Shown piece after piece: positions 1 through 6,081 of a stretch of 9,612 bases of DNA (positions within the stretch are counted from its first letter, which is position 1; the number at the start of each line of letters is the position of its first letter). A program made the position numbers and the translations under genes. The notes beneath the pieces are model-generated. The model ran no database searches. It saw nothing but the letters and a program-made list of their open reading frames with translations, and was not told the DNA's origin. This DNA comes from Candidatus Omnitrophota bacterium (GTDB taxonomy: Bacteria > Omnitrophota > Koll11 > Aquiviventales > Aquiviventaceae): contig JACPXS010000137.1 of NCBI GenBank assembly GCA_016196415.1, positions 1 through 9,612 of the forward strand, in the 5' to 3' direction.

Positions 1-39
1 CGAGAGCCCTGTCAACCACACGGTAAACCCTTGTGACAT
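1..39 (-). CDS. cysC: Adenylylsulfate kinase (APS kinase), N-terminal 13 codons only
   Basis: Partial gene running off the left edge. The ATG at 39-37 opens a frame reading MSQGFTVWLTGLS. This matches the segment just before the P-loop of APS kinases (GFTVW-[LF]-TGLS-GxGKS/T), which phosphorylate adenylylsulfate to PAPS in sulfate activation. The P-loop itself would lie outside the window. An AAAGGA ribosome-binding site lies six bases upstream, and an extended -10 promoter sits about 70 bases upstream, so this looks like the start of a new transcription unit and not the tail of the pheST operon. The call rests on 13 residues. The start position and ribosome-binding site are visible; the family assignment is recognition of a short but distinctive motif. 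Confidence 0.7.
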   Translation of the reverse strand, partial: MSQGFTVWLTGLS

Positions 40-57
40 CTTCGGTCCTTTCTCGTC

Positions 58-107
58 GGTGGTGAGACAAACACCGGGGCCGACGGATCGACCCCGGCTT
101 CACCACC
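58..107 (-). promoter_or_regulatory. Two-part inverted repeat in the cysC leader
   Basis: An outer 8-bp perfect inverted repeat (58-65 GGTGGTGA with 100-107 TCACCACC) encloses a 10-bp inner stem (74-83 with 88-97, one G.U in the minus-strand RNA) capped by a 4-nt loop. The internal loop is asymmetric, 2 nt on one side and 8 nt on the other. It lies between a promoter-like -10 (108-116) and the cysC start. It could be a structured 5' leader or a DNA operator overlapping the transcription start. I do not recognise it as a known riboswitch class. Confidence 0.6.
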
Positions 108-116
108 AGTATAGCA
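108..116 (-). promoter_or_regulatory. Extended -10 promoter for cysC
   Basis: The minus strand reads TGCTATACT: a TG-N extended motif followed by TATACT (5 of 6 to the TATAAT consensus). No good -35 stands at 17 bp; the nearest TTGACC (148-143) is 29 bp away and belongs to a repeat end. A start site would fall near position 101, about 60 bases before the cysC ATG. This is prediction by consensus only. Confidence 0.45.
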
Positions 117-136
117 CGCGTCCCTGCGCCCCGCTA

Positions 137-269
137 GGTACTGGTCAAGTTTGGCAGGGCCTGCCGCTACGCCACCCGCGTCCCTCCTCGCCCAGCGACT
201 CTCGCGCTGGTTCTGCGGGCGGCCGAAGGGGACCCGGCTCCGCGTCACCCGCCAAACGTGACCACTACC
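137..269. mobile_element. MITE-like element, copy 1 (133 bp), at the pheT stop codon
   Basis: The 22-bp terminal inverted repeats at 137-158 and 248-269 match at 19 of 22 positions; both begin GGTASTGGTCA. Flanking 8-mers are CCCCGCTA (129-136) and CTCTGCTA (270-277), identical at 6 of 8 with two C/T transitions, consistent with an aged 8-bp target duplication. The right-hand copy contains the pheT stop codon (275-277). The interior holds a small hairpin (CCAGCG/CGCTGG, 192-210) and no plausible gene. The inner part of the right end (233-257) matches copy 2 (3605-3629) at 24 of 25 positions, so both belong to one family and lie in the same orientation relative to the upstream gene. It is non-autonomous. 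This explains most of the 235-bp gap between pheT and cysC. Confidence 0.75.
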
Positions 270-274
270 CTCTG

Positions 275-2362
275 CTAGCGCAGCACGGCGCCAAACCGCG
301 TGCCAAGCGCCTGGCCGATTTGGCCATGCAGCACATCCACCTCGGCGGAGGTCAGCGTTCTGGACGGGTTTCGGTATTCGATGGAAAAGGTGAGGCTCTT
401 CTTCCCCGCAGGCACCTGTTCGCCCACGAAGCGATCGATAAGTTCCACCCGGCTCGCGTGATCTCCGGCGAGTTCACCAATGGCGCGGGACAGCGTCTCG
501 AATGGAACCTCCTGTCCGATGAGCACGGAAAGGTCTCGCTTCACGGGAGGAAATACGCTGGGGGGTTTGATCGTAGTCGTCGGCCGCTTCGCCTGGAGCA
601 ACGCGGGCACGGAGAGTTGGGCAAAAAAGACCTCCTGGTCAATGTTGAGCGCTTGCGTCACGGCTGGGGAGACTTGTCCAGCGATGCCGAGGGGGTGTTC
701 GTCGAGCTGCACGGTTGCGCCACGGCCCGGTGAGGCCCAGGGGAGGCGTGCGGTGTCGACGGAGAGTGTCCCCGCGCGCCATCGATCCACGATCGCTTCC
801 AGCAACCCCTTGAGGATCCAGAAATCGCACGGCGCATGCTGGCCGCGCCAATCGCGGCGCCACCACCCCGAGAGGATGACGCCGACCTGGAGCTCTTCCA
901 CCAATCCCGAGCCGACGGGGCTCCGGAGGACGACGTTGCCGAGTTCAAACAGTCGCACATCAGTTCGTCCCTGGGTGACGTTCCGTCGCACCGTATGGAG
1001 CAACCCGATCAGCAGCGAGGGACGAACATAGGCGTGGTCCTGGCTCAGCGGGTTGGCTAATCGAACGGCCTGGTCCACCGAATATCCGCACAGCTTCAGG
1101 CTGGATTCGGACACTAGCGCCCACGGAATGGCTTCAGCAAGCCCAAGCCCGGCGCATACCCATCGCAGCGACTGAACCCGCCAATGCGGCGTTGTCTCGC
1201 CGGAGGACTTTGTGGCAATCGGAGCCCGGGGCAGGGTGGGGGGGATGCGGTCATAGCCGATCCCTCGCGCCAGCTCCTCATATACATCTTCCTCAAGCAC
1301 TAGGTCTCGTCGGAACGATGGGGGGCTCACCTGGAACGTAGCCGATCCGCCCGAGGACGCAACGCGGCAGGCAAGACGCGCCAGCGTCGTCCGGATGGTC
1401 GGCGGGTCAACGCGCACGCCCAACCATTGGCTGAGCCGTCGGACATCAATCGTGATGGCGGGGGGTTGTGCCGGCTTCTTGCCGGTATCGCGCACACCCG
1501 CCTCTTCCCCGCCGGCGAGGTCCTGGATCAGCGCGGCGGCTCGCCGAGAGGCCGTCTCCACTCCCGCAGGATCGATCCCGCGCTCGAATCGGTAGGAGGA
1601 TTCGCTGGCGACGCCCAGCGCCCGCGCGGTGCGCCGAATCGTCACCGGATCAAAGAGCGCGCTCTCGAGGAGAACGCTTGTGGTGCGCACCGTCACCTCG
1701 CTGCCCGTTCCACCCATCACGCCGGCGATCGCCACCGGCGCGCGCGCATCTGCGATGATCAGCATCTCAGTCGAGAGGCCCCGCGGCACCCCATCGAGGG
1801 TCGTGATGCGCTCCCCGGGCCTGGCCCGGCGCACCAAGACGGTGCTGCTTGCTAGTCGCTCGGCATCGAAGGCGTGCAGCGGTTGGCCGTATTCAAAGAG
1901 CACGTAGTTCGTGATATCCACGATGTTGTTGATCGGGCGCGCCCCGCAGGCCCGCAATCGGCGCTGCATCCACACCGGTGACGGGGCGACGCTCACGCCG
2001 CGCAGCAGCCGTCCGATGTACCGCTGGCATCCCGTGTGGTCCTCAATCCGAATCGTCAACGGCGTTCGAGGTTCGGGGTTCGAGGTTCGAGGACGCCTCC
2101 CTTGAACCTTCAACCTTGAACCTTGAACCGGCGGGAGTTTGAGGCGCTGGCCGGTGATGGCCGAGACTTCCCGCGCGATGCCGAGAATCGAGAGGCAATC
2201 CGGGCGGTTCGGAGTGACTTCCACATCGAAGACAACCTGGCCCGCCGATTCCTCATCGAGGCCGATGACTTCGAGGCCAGCCATCGTCAAGCGATCGGCG
2301 AGCTCCTCGGGGGAGAGCCGAATGGGCACGTACTCCTTGAGCCACTCAAGCGGAACTCTCAT
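275..2362 (-). CDS. pheT: Phenylalanine--tRNA ligase beta subunit, short form without the B2 tRNA-binding domain
   Basis: 695 residues; partner of PheS in the alpha2-beta2 PheRS that charges tRNA-Phe. The N-terminal MRVPLEWLKEYV and TMAGLEV are typical of bacterial PheT. The EMAP/OB-fold tRNA-binding domain that normally follows is absent: residue 35 leads almost directly into FDVEVTPNRPDCLS (45-58). Next come the B3/B4 editing region (about 110-285; INNIVDITNYV at 144-154, GQPLHAFD at 159-166, GVMGGTGSEV at 214-223), the B5 domain (about 303-375), a catalytic-like core (about 395-590, with LFELGNVV at 471-478) and a C-terminal FDX-ACB domain (about 602-695, FPPVKRDLSVLI near 604-615). Residues 78-100 are encoded by an inserted palindromic repeat. 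It starts 2 bp after the pheS stop (TAG CC ATG), so the two are presumably translationally coupled. Its stop codon lies in the target duplication of a MITE. Confidence 0.96.
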   Translation of the reverse strand: MRVPLEWLKEYVPIRLSPEELADRLTMAGLEVIGLDEESAGQVVFDVEVTPNRPDCLSILGIAREVSAITGQRLKLPPVQGSRLKVQGRRPRTSNPEPRTPLTIRIEDHTGCQRYIGRLLRGVSVAPSPVWMQRRLRACGARPINNIVDITNYVLFEYGQPLHAFDAERLASSTVLVRRARPGERITTLDGVPRGLSTEMLIIADARAPVAIAGVMGGTGSEVTVRTTSVLLESALFDPVTIRRTARALGVASESSYRFERGIDPAGVETASRRAAALIQDLAGGEEAGVRDTGKKPAQPPAITIDVRRLSQWLGVRVDPPTIRTTLARLACRVASSGGSATFQVSPPSFRRDLVLEEDVYEELARGIGYDRIPPTLPRAPIATKSSGETTPHWRVQSLRWVCAGLGLAEAIPWALVSESSLKLCGYSVDQAVRLANPLSQDHAYVRPSLLIGLLHTVRRNVTQGRTDVRLFELGNVVLRSPVGSGLVEELQVGVILSGWWRRDWRGQHAPCDFWILKGLLEAIVDRWRAGTLSVDTARLPWASPGRGATVQLDEHPLGIAGQVSPAVTQALNIDQEVFFAQLSVPALLQAKRPTTTIKPPSVFPPVKRDLSVLIGQEVPFETLSRAIGELAGDHASRVELIDRFVGEQVPAGKKSLTFSIEYRNPSRTLTSAEVDVLHGQIGQALGTRFGAVLR
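2064..2129. repeat. In-frame palindromic heptad-repeat element inside pheT
   Basis: The left arm (2064-2092) is four 7-nt units GTTCGAG, with one GTTCGGG. The right arm (2100-2129) is four units CCTTGAA, with one CCTTCAA, ending in CC. A 7-bp spacer (2093-2099) separates them. The arms are near reverse complements: each unit differs by one transition, which gives G.U pairs in plus-strand RNA and A.C mismatches in pheT mRNA. Total length is 66 bp (22 codons). CGGC stands on both sides (2060-2063 and 2129-2132), a possible 4-bp duplication that could be chance. Read as PheT it gives low-complexity residues such as VQGSRLKVQG and RTSNPEPRT, lying in the variable linker between GQRLKLPP and the LTIRIED strand. 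Confidence 0.8.
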
Positions 2363-2364
2363 GG

Positions 2365-3396
2365 CTAAAACTGCTCCAAAAATCTCAGGTCGTTCTCAAA
2401 AAACATCCGGATGTCCGTGATGCCGTATTTGAGCATCGCGATGCGCTCCACCCCGAGCCCGAAGGCAAACCCTTGCACGGCGCGCGGATCGTAGCCCACC
2501 GCCTTGAACACGTAGGGGTGCACCATCCCGCATCCCATGATTTCCAGCCAGCCCTTCCGGCCGCACGTCGAGCAACCCATGCCGCGGCACGAGGCGCAGG
2601 CGATGTCGACCTCCGCCGAGGGTTCGGTGAACGGGAAGAAGTGCGGGCGAAAGCGCGTCAGGGTCTGCGCGCCGAAGAGCGTTTTCAGGACCTGCTCCAG
2701 CACCCCTTTCAGATCCGCGAACGACGTGTGCTCATCCACCATGAGCCCTTCGATCTGATGAAACATGAAACTGTGACTGGGATCCAACGGGTCGGGCCGG
2801 TACACCTTCCCGGGCACCACGATGCGCAGGGGCGGCTTTCGGCGTTCCATGACCCGAATTTGAACCGGTGAGGTGTGGCTGCGCAGCAGCCACCGGCCTT
2901 TCTTCGGATCAGCAGGCGCCTCGACGAAAAACGTATCGAATGACTCGCGGGAGGGGTGGTCGCGCGGGATATTGAGCGCATCAAAGTTGTAGCGCTCGAA
3001 TTCCAGCTCCGGTCCCTCAACGATCTCAAACCCCATTGGCACGAAGATGGAGAGGACCGCCTCGATGGTTTGCGTGATGGGATGGAGCCGCCCCCGCGAG
3101 AGCGCAGCCCCAGGGAGCGTCACATCAAGTGGGGGTGCGGTTTGGCCAGCGGCGAGGGCTTCGCGCTGCGAGGCGATCACTGATTCGATCGATGCTTTCA
3201 CCTGGTTGATGCACTTGCCGAGTTCCGCGCGCTGCTCCACAGGCAGGCTCGGGATTGTTTTCATGAGCTCGGTCAGCCGGCTCCTGCGCCCCAGCCAGGC
3301 GACACGTTGCGCTTCAAGGGCTTGCGCCGAGTCCGCTTGACGAATGGCCGAGAGGGCTGTCGCTTCGAGTGACTCGAGTTCTTGGAGGAACTCCAT
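2365..3396 (-). CDS. pheS: Phenylalanine--tRNA ligase alpha subunit
   Basis: 343 residues from ATG 3396, in line with the 330-345 usual for bacterial PheS. It is the catalytic subunit of PheRS. Visible parts: an N-terminal coiled-coil arm (about 1-85, which binds tRNA), LRSHTSPVQIR (171-181), class II motif 2 (KVYRPDPLDPSHSFMFHQIEG begins at 197), FRPHFFPFTEPSAEVDI (249-265), a Cys cluster C267-x2-C270 and C275-x2-C278 typical of zinc-ribbon-bearing long PheS forms, WLEIMGCGMVHP (283-294), and motif 3 FGLGVERIAMLKYGI (312-326). The frame is open upstream to 3627, but that extension runs through a MITE and is low-complexity. The start at 3396 has an AGGAG site seven bases away and begins exactly where the family begins (MEFLQELESLEATA). 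Confidence 0.97.
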   Translation of the reverse strand: MEFLQELESLEATALSAIRQADSAQALEAQRVAWLGRRSRLTELMKTIPSLPVEQRAELGKCINQVKASIESVIASQREALAAGQTAPPLDVTLPGAALSRGRLHPITQTIEAVLSIFVPMGFEIVEGPELEFERYNFDALNIPRDHPSRESFDTFFVEAPADPKKGRWLLRSHTSPVQIRVMERRKPPLRIVVPGKVYRPDPLDPSHSFMFHQIEGLMVDEHTSFADLKGVLEQVLKTLFGAQTLTRFRPHFFPFTEPSAEVDIACASCRGMGCSTCGRKGWLEIMGCGMVHPYVFKAVGYDPRAVQGFAFGLGVERIAMLKYGITDIRMFFENDLRFLEQF

Positions 3397-3403
3397 GTCC
3401 CGA

Positions 3404-3408
3404 CTCCT
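3404..3408 (-). promoter_or_regulatory. Ribosome-binding site deciding the pheS start
   Basis: AGGAG on the minus strand, seven bases before ATG 3396. It supports the short PheS start over the in-frame upstream ATG at 3627. Confidence 0.75.
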
Positions 3409-3457
3409 GTCCTGACCTTGGCCGTCGTGCGCAGGCCCTACAGCGGTCTCATTTGTC

Positions 3458-3641
3458 GGTAGTGCCTCAGTGTGACGGGGGCCTGCGACCGAGCCGGGGG
3501 ACCCGCGAAGTAGGTCGGCGACGGCCGGCCGCCAGCGCGTCCGGCATTTCGCGTCCACCCTGATGGTGGACGCTACAGGAGTGCCGTACGCCGTAGGCGG
3601 AGGCCCCGGCTCCGCGTCACCCGTCAAACTGAGGCAGTACC
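3458..3641. mobile_element. MITE-like element, copy 2 (184 bp), inserted in the permease stop codon
   Basis: The 22-bp terminal inverted repeats (3458-3479 and 3620-3641) match at 20 of 22; both begin GGTASTGCCTCAGT. A perfect 8-bp direct repeat CATTTGTC flanks it (3450-3457 and 3642-3649), the expected target duplication. The ends remain similar inward (GAGCCGGGG occurs in both arms). The centre holds a perfect 9-bp hairpin with a 5-nt loop (3551-3573, arms GCGTCCACC/GGTGGACGC). An outer CGCAGGCCC/GGGCCTGCG pair (3430-3438 and 3479-3487) spans the left boundary and may be coincidental. No transposase is encoded. It fills most of the 220-bp permease-pheS gap and supplies the last residues and stop codon of the permease. 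An 8-bp duplication is known for several IS families (for example IS1595, ISL3, IS66); the parent family is not determined here. Confidence 0.85.
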
Positions 3642-5575
3642 CATTTGTCTGATGGGGCTTTGCCCGTGAAGATCCAGACCCGCCCTGGCGCGTTGTGCAT
3701 CACATGTTCCACGGTGGTCCCCAGCGACGACCGGCCCGGAGCGGTCAAGCGAGGCCTCGCGCTCAGAATGATCAGATCGTACCGGCCTTCCTTGGCGATC
3801 TCGACGATGGTCTCCCCGGCAAAACGCGACTGCTTGACTTGAGCATCAACCGGCACTTCGTACTCGCGCCCGATGGCTTGCGCTTGCTCCATGATGGAGT
3901 CGGCCAGCGTCAGCTTCTCCGGAAAGAACGTATCAAGCGGAAGCGAGGGCGGGATTTCGATGACATTGAGCGCGGTGACGTCCGCTCCGTGCATCTTCGC
4001 CAGCTTAGCCGCAAACTGCATGACGTCGTTCGTGTGGGCTCCGGTCGCCGGCACCAGAATTTTCTTGAGGCCCACCGGCTGGTACTCCGGCATCTGGAGC
4101 TTTTCGATCTCCACGCGAGCGGCGACGGGAAGCCGCTGTTGGTGCCGGTACCAGAGATAGGATGTCAGACCGACGCCCATCCAGAGAAATCCGAGATTGC
4201 GCCCGGCCGGCTTCGTCAAAATGACGTCGATCCACACCGCGGTCGTGCCAAGCAACCCGATCACCGCCGTCACCGGCAGCTCGATCCGACCGATACGGAA
4301 GTTGCCCCCCACCTTGAATGGGCGGGCCAATTTCGGCTGGCGGATGCGCAAGCCCAGCAGCGACAGGTGCGCGAGCGCGAACGACAGCATGGCACCGAAA
4401 TTGTACAGCTCGGCGATGTGGGTCAAGTTCCTGGCGACCGCCACGATCGTCGCCGCAATGAGGGTGAACGCCACCAGCGACACGTAGGGGGTCTTGAAGC
4501 GCGGGTGCAGTTTGTAGAAGAGCCGCGGGAGCGTGAAGTGCTCGCTCATGGCGAACGTCAGCCGTGAGGCGCCGATGAGTCCGGCGTTGGCGGCTACAAA
4601 CAGGATGGTCGCGCCCAGCAGCCCCACCCACGGCGCGAGGTACTGGCGCCCAAAGGGGATCGACGCCGCAATGCCGGCGATTGGATCTTCGAGGTAGGCG
4701 CTGGTCAGCTCCTGGGGAGTCAATGCCGTGAGGGCGATCGCCGAAATGCCGAAGTACAACACAAACAGCGTCACCATTGTCGAGAGCATCGCCCGCGGCA
4801 GGGTGCGATTGGGGTGGCGGGCCTCTCCGGCAAGCTGCGAGATGGACTCGATCCCGATATAGGCGACCATCGCCATCCCGACGCCCTTGAAAAATTGCTC
4901 CCAGCTCGGAGACCAGACCGCGTCAGAAACTCCGATATGCATCCGGATCCACAGCTGCTTCAGGTGATGCACAAATTGCTCCGGCTGCGCGATCTGCATG
5001 AGCAACACCAGCCCGACGGTAATAATCGCCAACTGGGTGACGATATCGAACACGCACAATAACAGCGAGATTCTGGTCGATTCTTTGATGCCCAGCACGT
5101 TCAGTCCCAACAGCACCCCAAGGATCATCAGGGTGAAGGGCACGTTCCCGACCGCGCTCTTCAGGACCGGCAGGAAGTTGCTCAGATACGGGCCGATGGA
5201 GTAAGCGGAAATGGCGATCGTCACGATGTAATCGAGGAGCAGGGCCCAGCCCGCGATGAAGGAGACCAAGTCATTAAAGGCATGGCGGGCGAAGCTGCAG
5301 GATCCACCCGATTCGGGCATCGCCGTGGAGAGCTCGGTGTAGGTGAGGACGGTGCAGAAGAACACGATGCCGGCCAGCGCCAGGGCTAAGGGGGTCGCCC
5401 CGAGGGCGTACAGCGTCGTCACGCCAAGCGCATAGTAGATGGAAGAGCCTACGTCCCCGTAGCCGATGGAAAAGAGCTGCGGGGTGCTGAGGACGCGATG
5501 GAGGTTTCCGCGGTCAACAACCGTGACCCGCGACTCCTCCTGATGCGAAAAATCGATCGTGCGTCCGTCGGACAT
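3617..5575 (-). CDS. APC-superfamily amino-acid permease with C-terminal universal stress protein (UspA) domain
   Basis: 652 residues. Residues about 28-480 form a multi-pass inner-membrane transporter of the amino acid-polyamine-organocation type. The first helix region carries FSIGYGDVGSSIYYALG (35-51), resembling the unwound substrate-binding TM1 of the family, then TYTELSTAMPESGGS (78-92), GIESISQLAGEARHPNRTLPRA (241-262) and GASRLTFAMSEHFTLP (335-350). Residues about 502-640 form a cytoplasmic UspA-like domain (KKILVPATGAHTNDVMQFAAKLA, then GRSSLGTTVEHVMHNAP, a partial nucleotide-binding motif). Substrate is unknown. The ATG at 5575 is the only start after an in-frame TGA (5590-5588), yet no good ribosome-binding site precedes it. 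It sits between rplT and pheS, where this cluster normally has no transporter. The last eight residues (WVLPQFDG) and the stop come from a MITE. Confidence 0.9.
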   Translation of the reverse strand: MSDGRTIDFSHQEESRVTVVDRGNLHRVLSTPQLFSIGYGDVGSSIYYALGVTTLYALGATPLALALAGIVFFCTVLTYTELSTAMPESGGSCSFARHAFNDLVSFIAGWALLLDYIVTIAISAYSIGPYLSNFLPVLKSAVGNVPFTLMILGVLLGLNVLGIKESTRISLLLCVFDIVTQLAIITVGLVLLMQIAQPEQFVHHLKQLWIRMHIGVSDAVWSPSWEQFFKGVGMAMVAYIGIESISQLAGEARHPNRTLPRAMLSTMVTLFVLYFGISAIALTALTPQELTSAYLEDPIAGIAASIPFGRQYLAPWVGLLGATILFVAANAGLIGASRLTFAMSEHFTLPRLFYKLHPRFKTPYVSLVAFTLIAATIVAVARNLTHIAELYNFGAMLSFALAHLSLLGLRIRQPKLARPFKVGGNFRIGRIELPVTAVIGLLGTTAVWIDVILTKPAGRNLGFLWMGVGLTSYLWYRHQQRLPVAARVEIEKLQMPEYQPVGLKKILVPATGAHTNDVMQFAAKLAKMHGADVTALNVIEIPPSLPLDTFFPEKLTLADSIMEQAQAIGREYEVPVDAQVKQSRFAGETIVEIAKEGRYDLIILSARPRLTAPGRSSLGTTVEHVMHNAPGRVWIFTGKAPSDKWVLPQFDG

Positions 5576-5592
5576 GGCTGGGTTAGCTCATC

Positions 5593-5634
5593 CGGCGCTT
5601 CAGGCGCCGTCCGCCCACGGCGGGCCTTCCGCCG
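5593..5634. repeat. Paired hairpins between rplT and the permease
   Basis: Two GC-rich 6-bp stems with 5-nt loops lie side by side in the 65-bp gap: CGGCGC/GCGCCG (5593-5598 with 5604-5609) and CGGCGG/CCGCCG (5618-5623 with 5629-5634). No T-run follows in either direction, so an intrinsic terminator is not supported. They may be an attenuating or mRNA-stabilising structure, or a REP-like repeat. Confidence 0.5.
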
Positions 5635-5640
5635 CAGGCA

Positions 5641-5997
5641 TCAGGTGGGGGCTGCGGTGAGTTGCGTCACGAGTTGGTCGAACGCGCGCTCGTCGTTGAC
5701 CGCCAGCTCGGCAAGCTGCTTGCGGTCCAATTTCACGTTGGCCTTCCGGCAGGCCGCCATGAACGTGCTATACGTGAGGCCGCGCGAGCGCGCCGCCGCG
5801 TTGAGGCGGATGACCCACCAATTGCGAAACATCCGTTTCTTCACCTTGCGGTCGCGAGTCCGGTAGGCCTTCGCTCGCATGAGCGTTTCTTTCACCTTGC
5901 GCAGATGGAGCCGTCTGGCGCCCCGGTACCCCTTGGCGTGCTTCAGCAACCGTTTCCGTCGCCTGCGAGAAGCGACCGCCCACTTCACTTTCGCCAT
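5641..5997 (-). CDS. rplT: 50S ribosomal protein L20
   Basis: 118 residues, the normal length. L20 binds 23S rRNA early in 50S assembly. The N-terminus (MAKVKWAVASRRRRKRLLKH) is the long basic tail expected, followed by AKGYRGARR, the conserved RDRKVKKRMFRNWWVIRLNAAARSRGLTYS block (the usual LWI is WWVI here) and a C-terminal globular part with LDRKQLAELAVND. The start has a GGAGGAG site eight bases upstream. It follows rpmI by 84 bp, unusually far for this pair, with a hairpin in the gap. In several bacteria L20 represses its own operon through mRNA binding, so that gap is the natural place to look. Confidence 0.97.
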   Translation of the reverse strand: MAKVKWAVASRRRRKRLLKHAKGYRGARRLHLRKVKETLMRAKAYRTRDRKVKKRMFRNWWVIRLNAAARSRGLTYSTFMAACRKANVKLDRKQLAELAVNDERAFDQLVTQLTAAPT

Positions 5998-6033
5998 CGT
6001 GGATTCTCCTCCGGTTCTCCCGTAGTGGCCAGC

Positions 6034-6061
6034 GGCAAAGTGGCTGCTACTGCACCTTGCC
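6034..6061 (-). promoter_or_regulatory. Hairpin between rpmI and rplT, possible L20 translational operator
   Basis: On the minus strand GGCAAGGTG pairs with CACTTTGCC (nine pairs, one G.U) around a 10-nt loop. It ends about 20 bases before the rplT ribosome-binding site (GGAGGAG, near 6006-6015). L20 is known to bind leader RNA of its operon in Escherichia coli and Bacillus; whether this hairpin mimics the 23S site is not shown. Confidence 0.45.
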
Positions 6062-6081
6062 AGTTCGCCACGGAAGAGGGC

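Noticed and set aside
143..148. TTGACC as the -35 of the cysC promoter
   Set aside because: It is 29 bp from the TATACT hexamer, far from the usual 16-18, and is part of the MITE terminal repeat.
12..248. 78-codon minus-strand frame downstream of pheT
   Set aside because: It spans the MITE, the promoter and the leader repeat, has no protein-family signal, and runs out of frame with the cysC start.
139..267. TA-target (IS630/mariner-like) insertion for the MITEs
   Set aside because: TA occurs at all four ends, but the inverted repeat extends outward to GG, and the 8-bp direct repeats outside that are a better explanation.
2064..2129. Possible CRISPR array
   Set aside because: The units are only 7 nt, contiguous, arranged as two opposed arms with no spacers, and lie within pheT.
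3397..3627. 76-residue N-terminal extension of PheS from the in-frame ATG at 3627
   Set aside because: It is encoded by the MITE and intergenic DNA, is low-complexity, overlaps the permease end, and the family start with a good ribosome-binding site is at 3396.
3695..4567. 290-codon plus-strand frame opposite the permease
   Set aside because: Its residue composition (many Arg, His, Asp, Gln) is that of a shadow frame, and the minus strand encodes transmembrane and UspA segments here.
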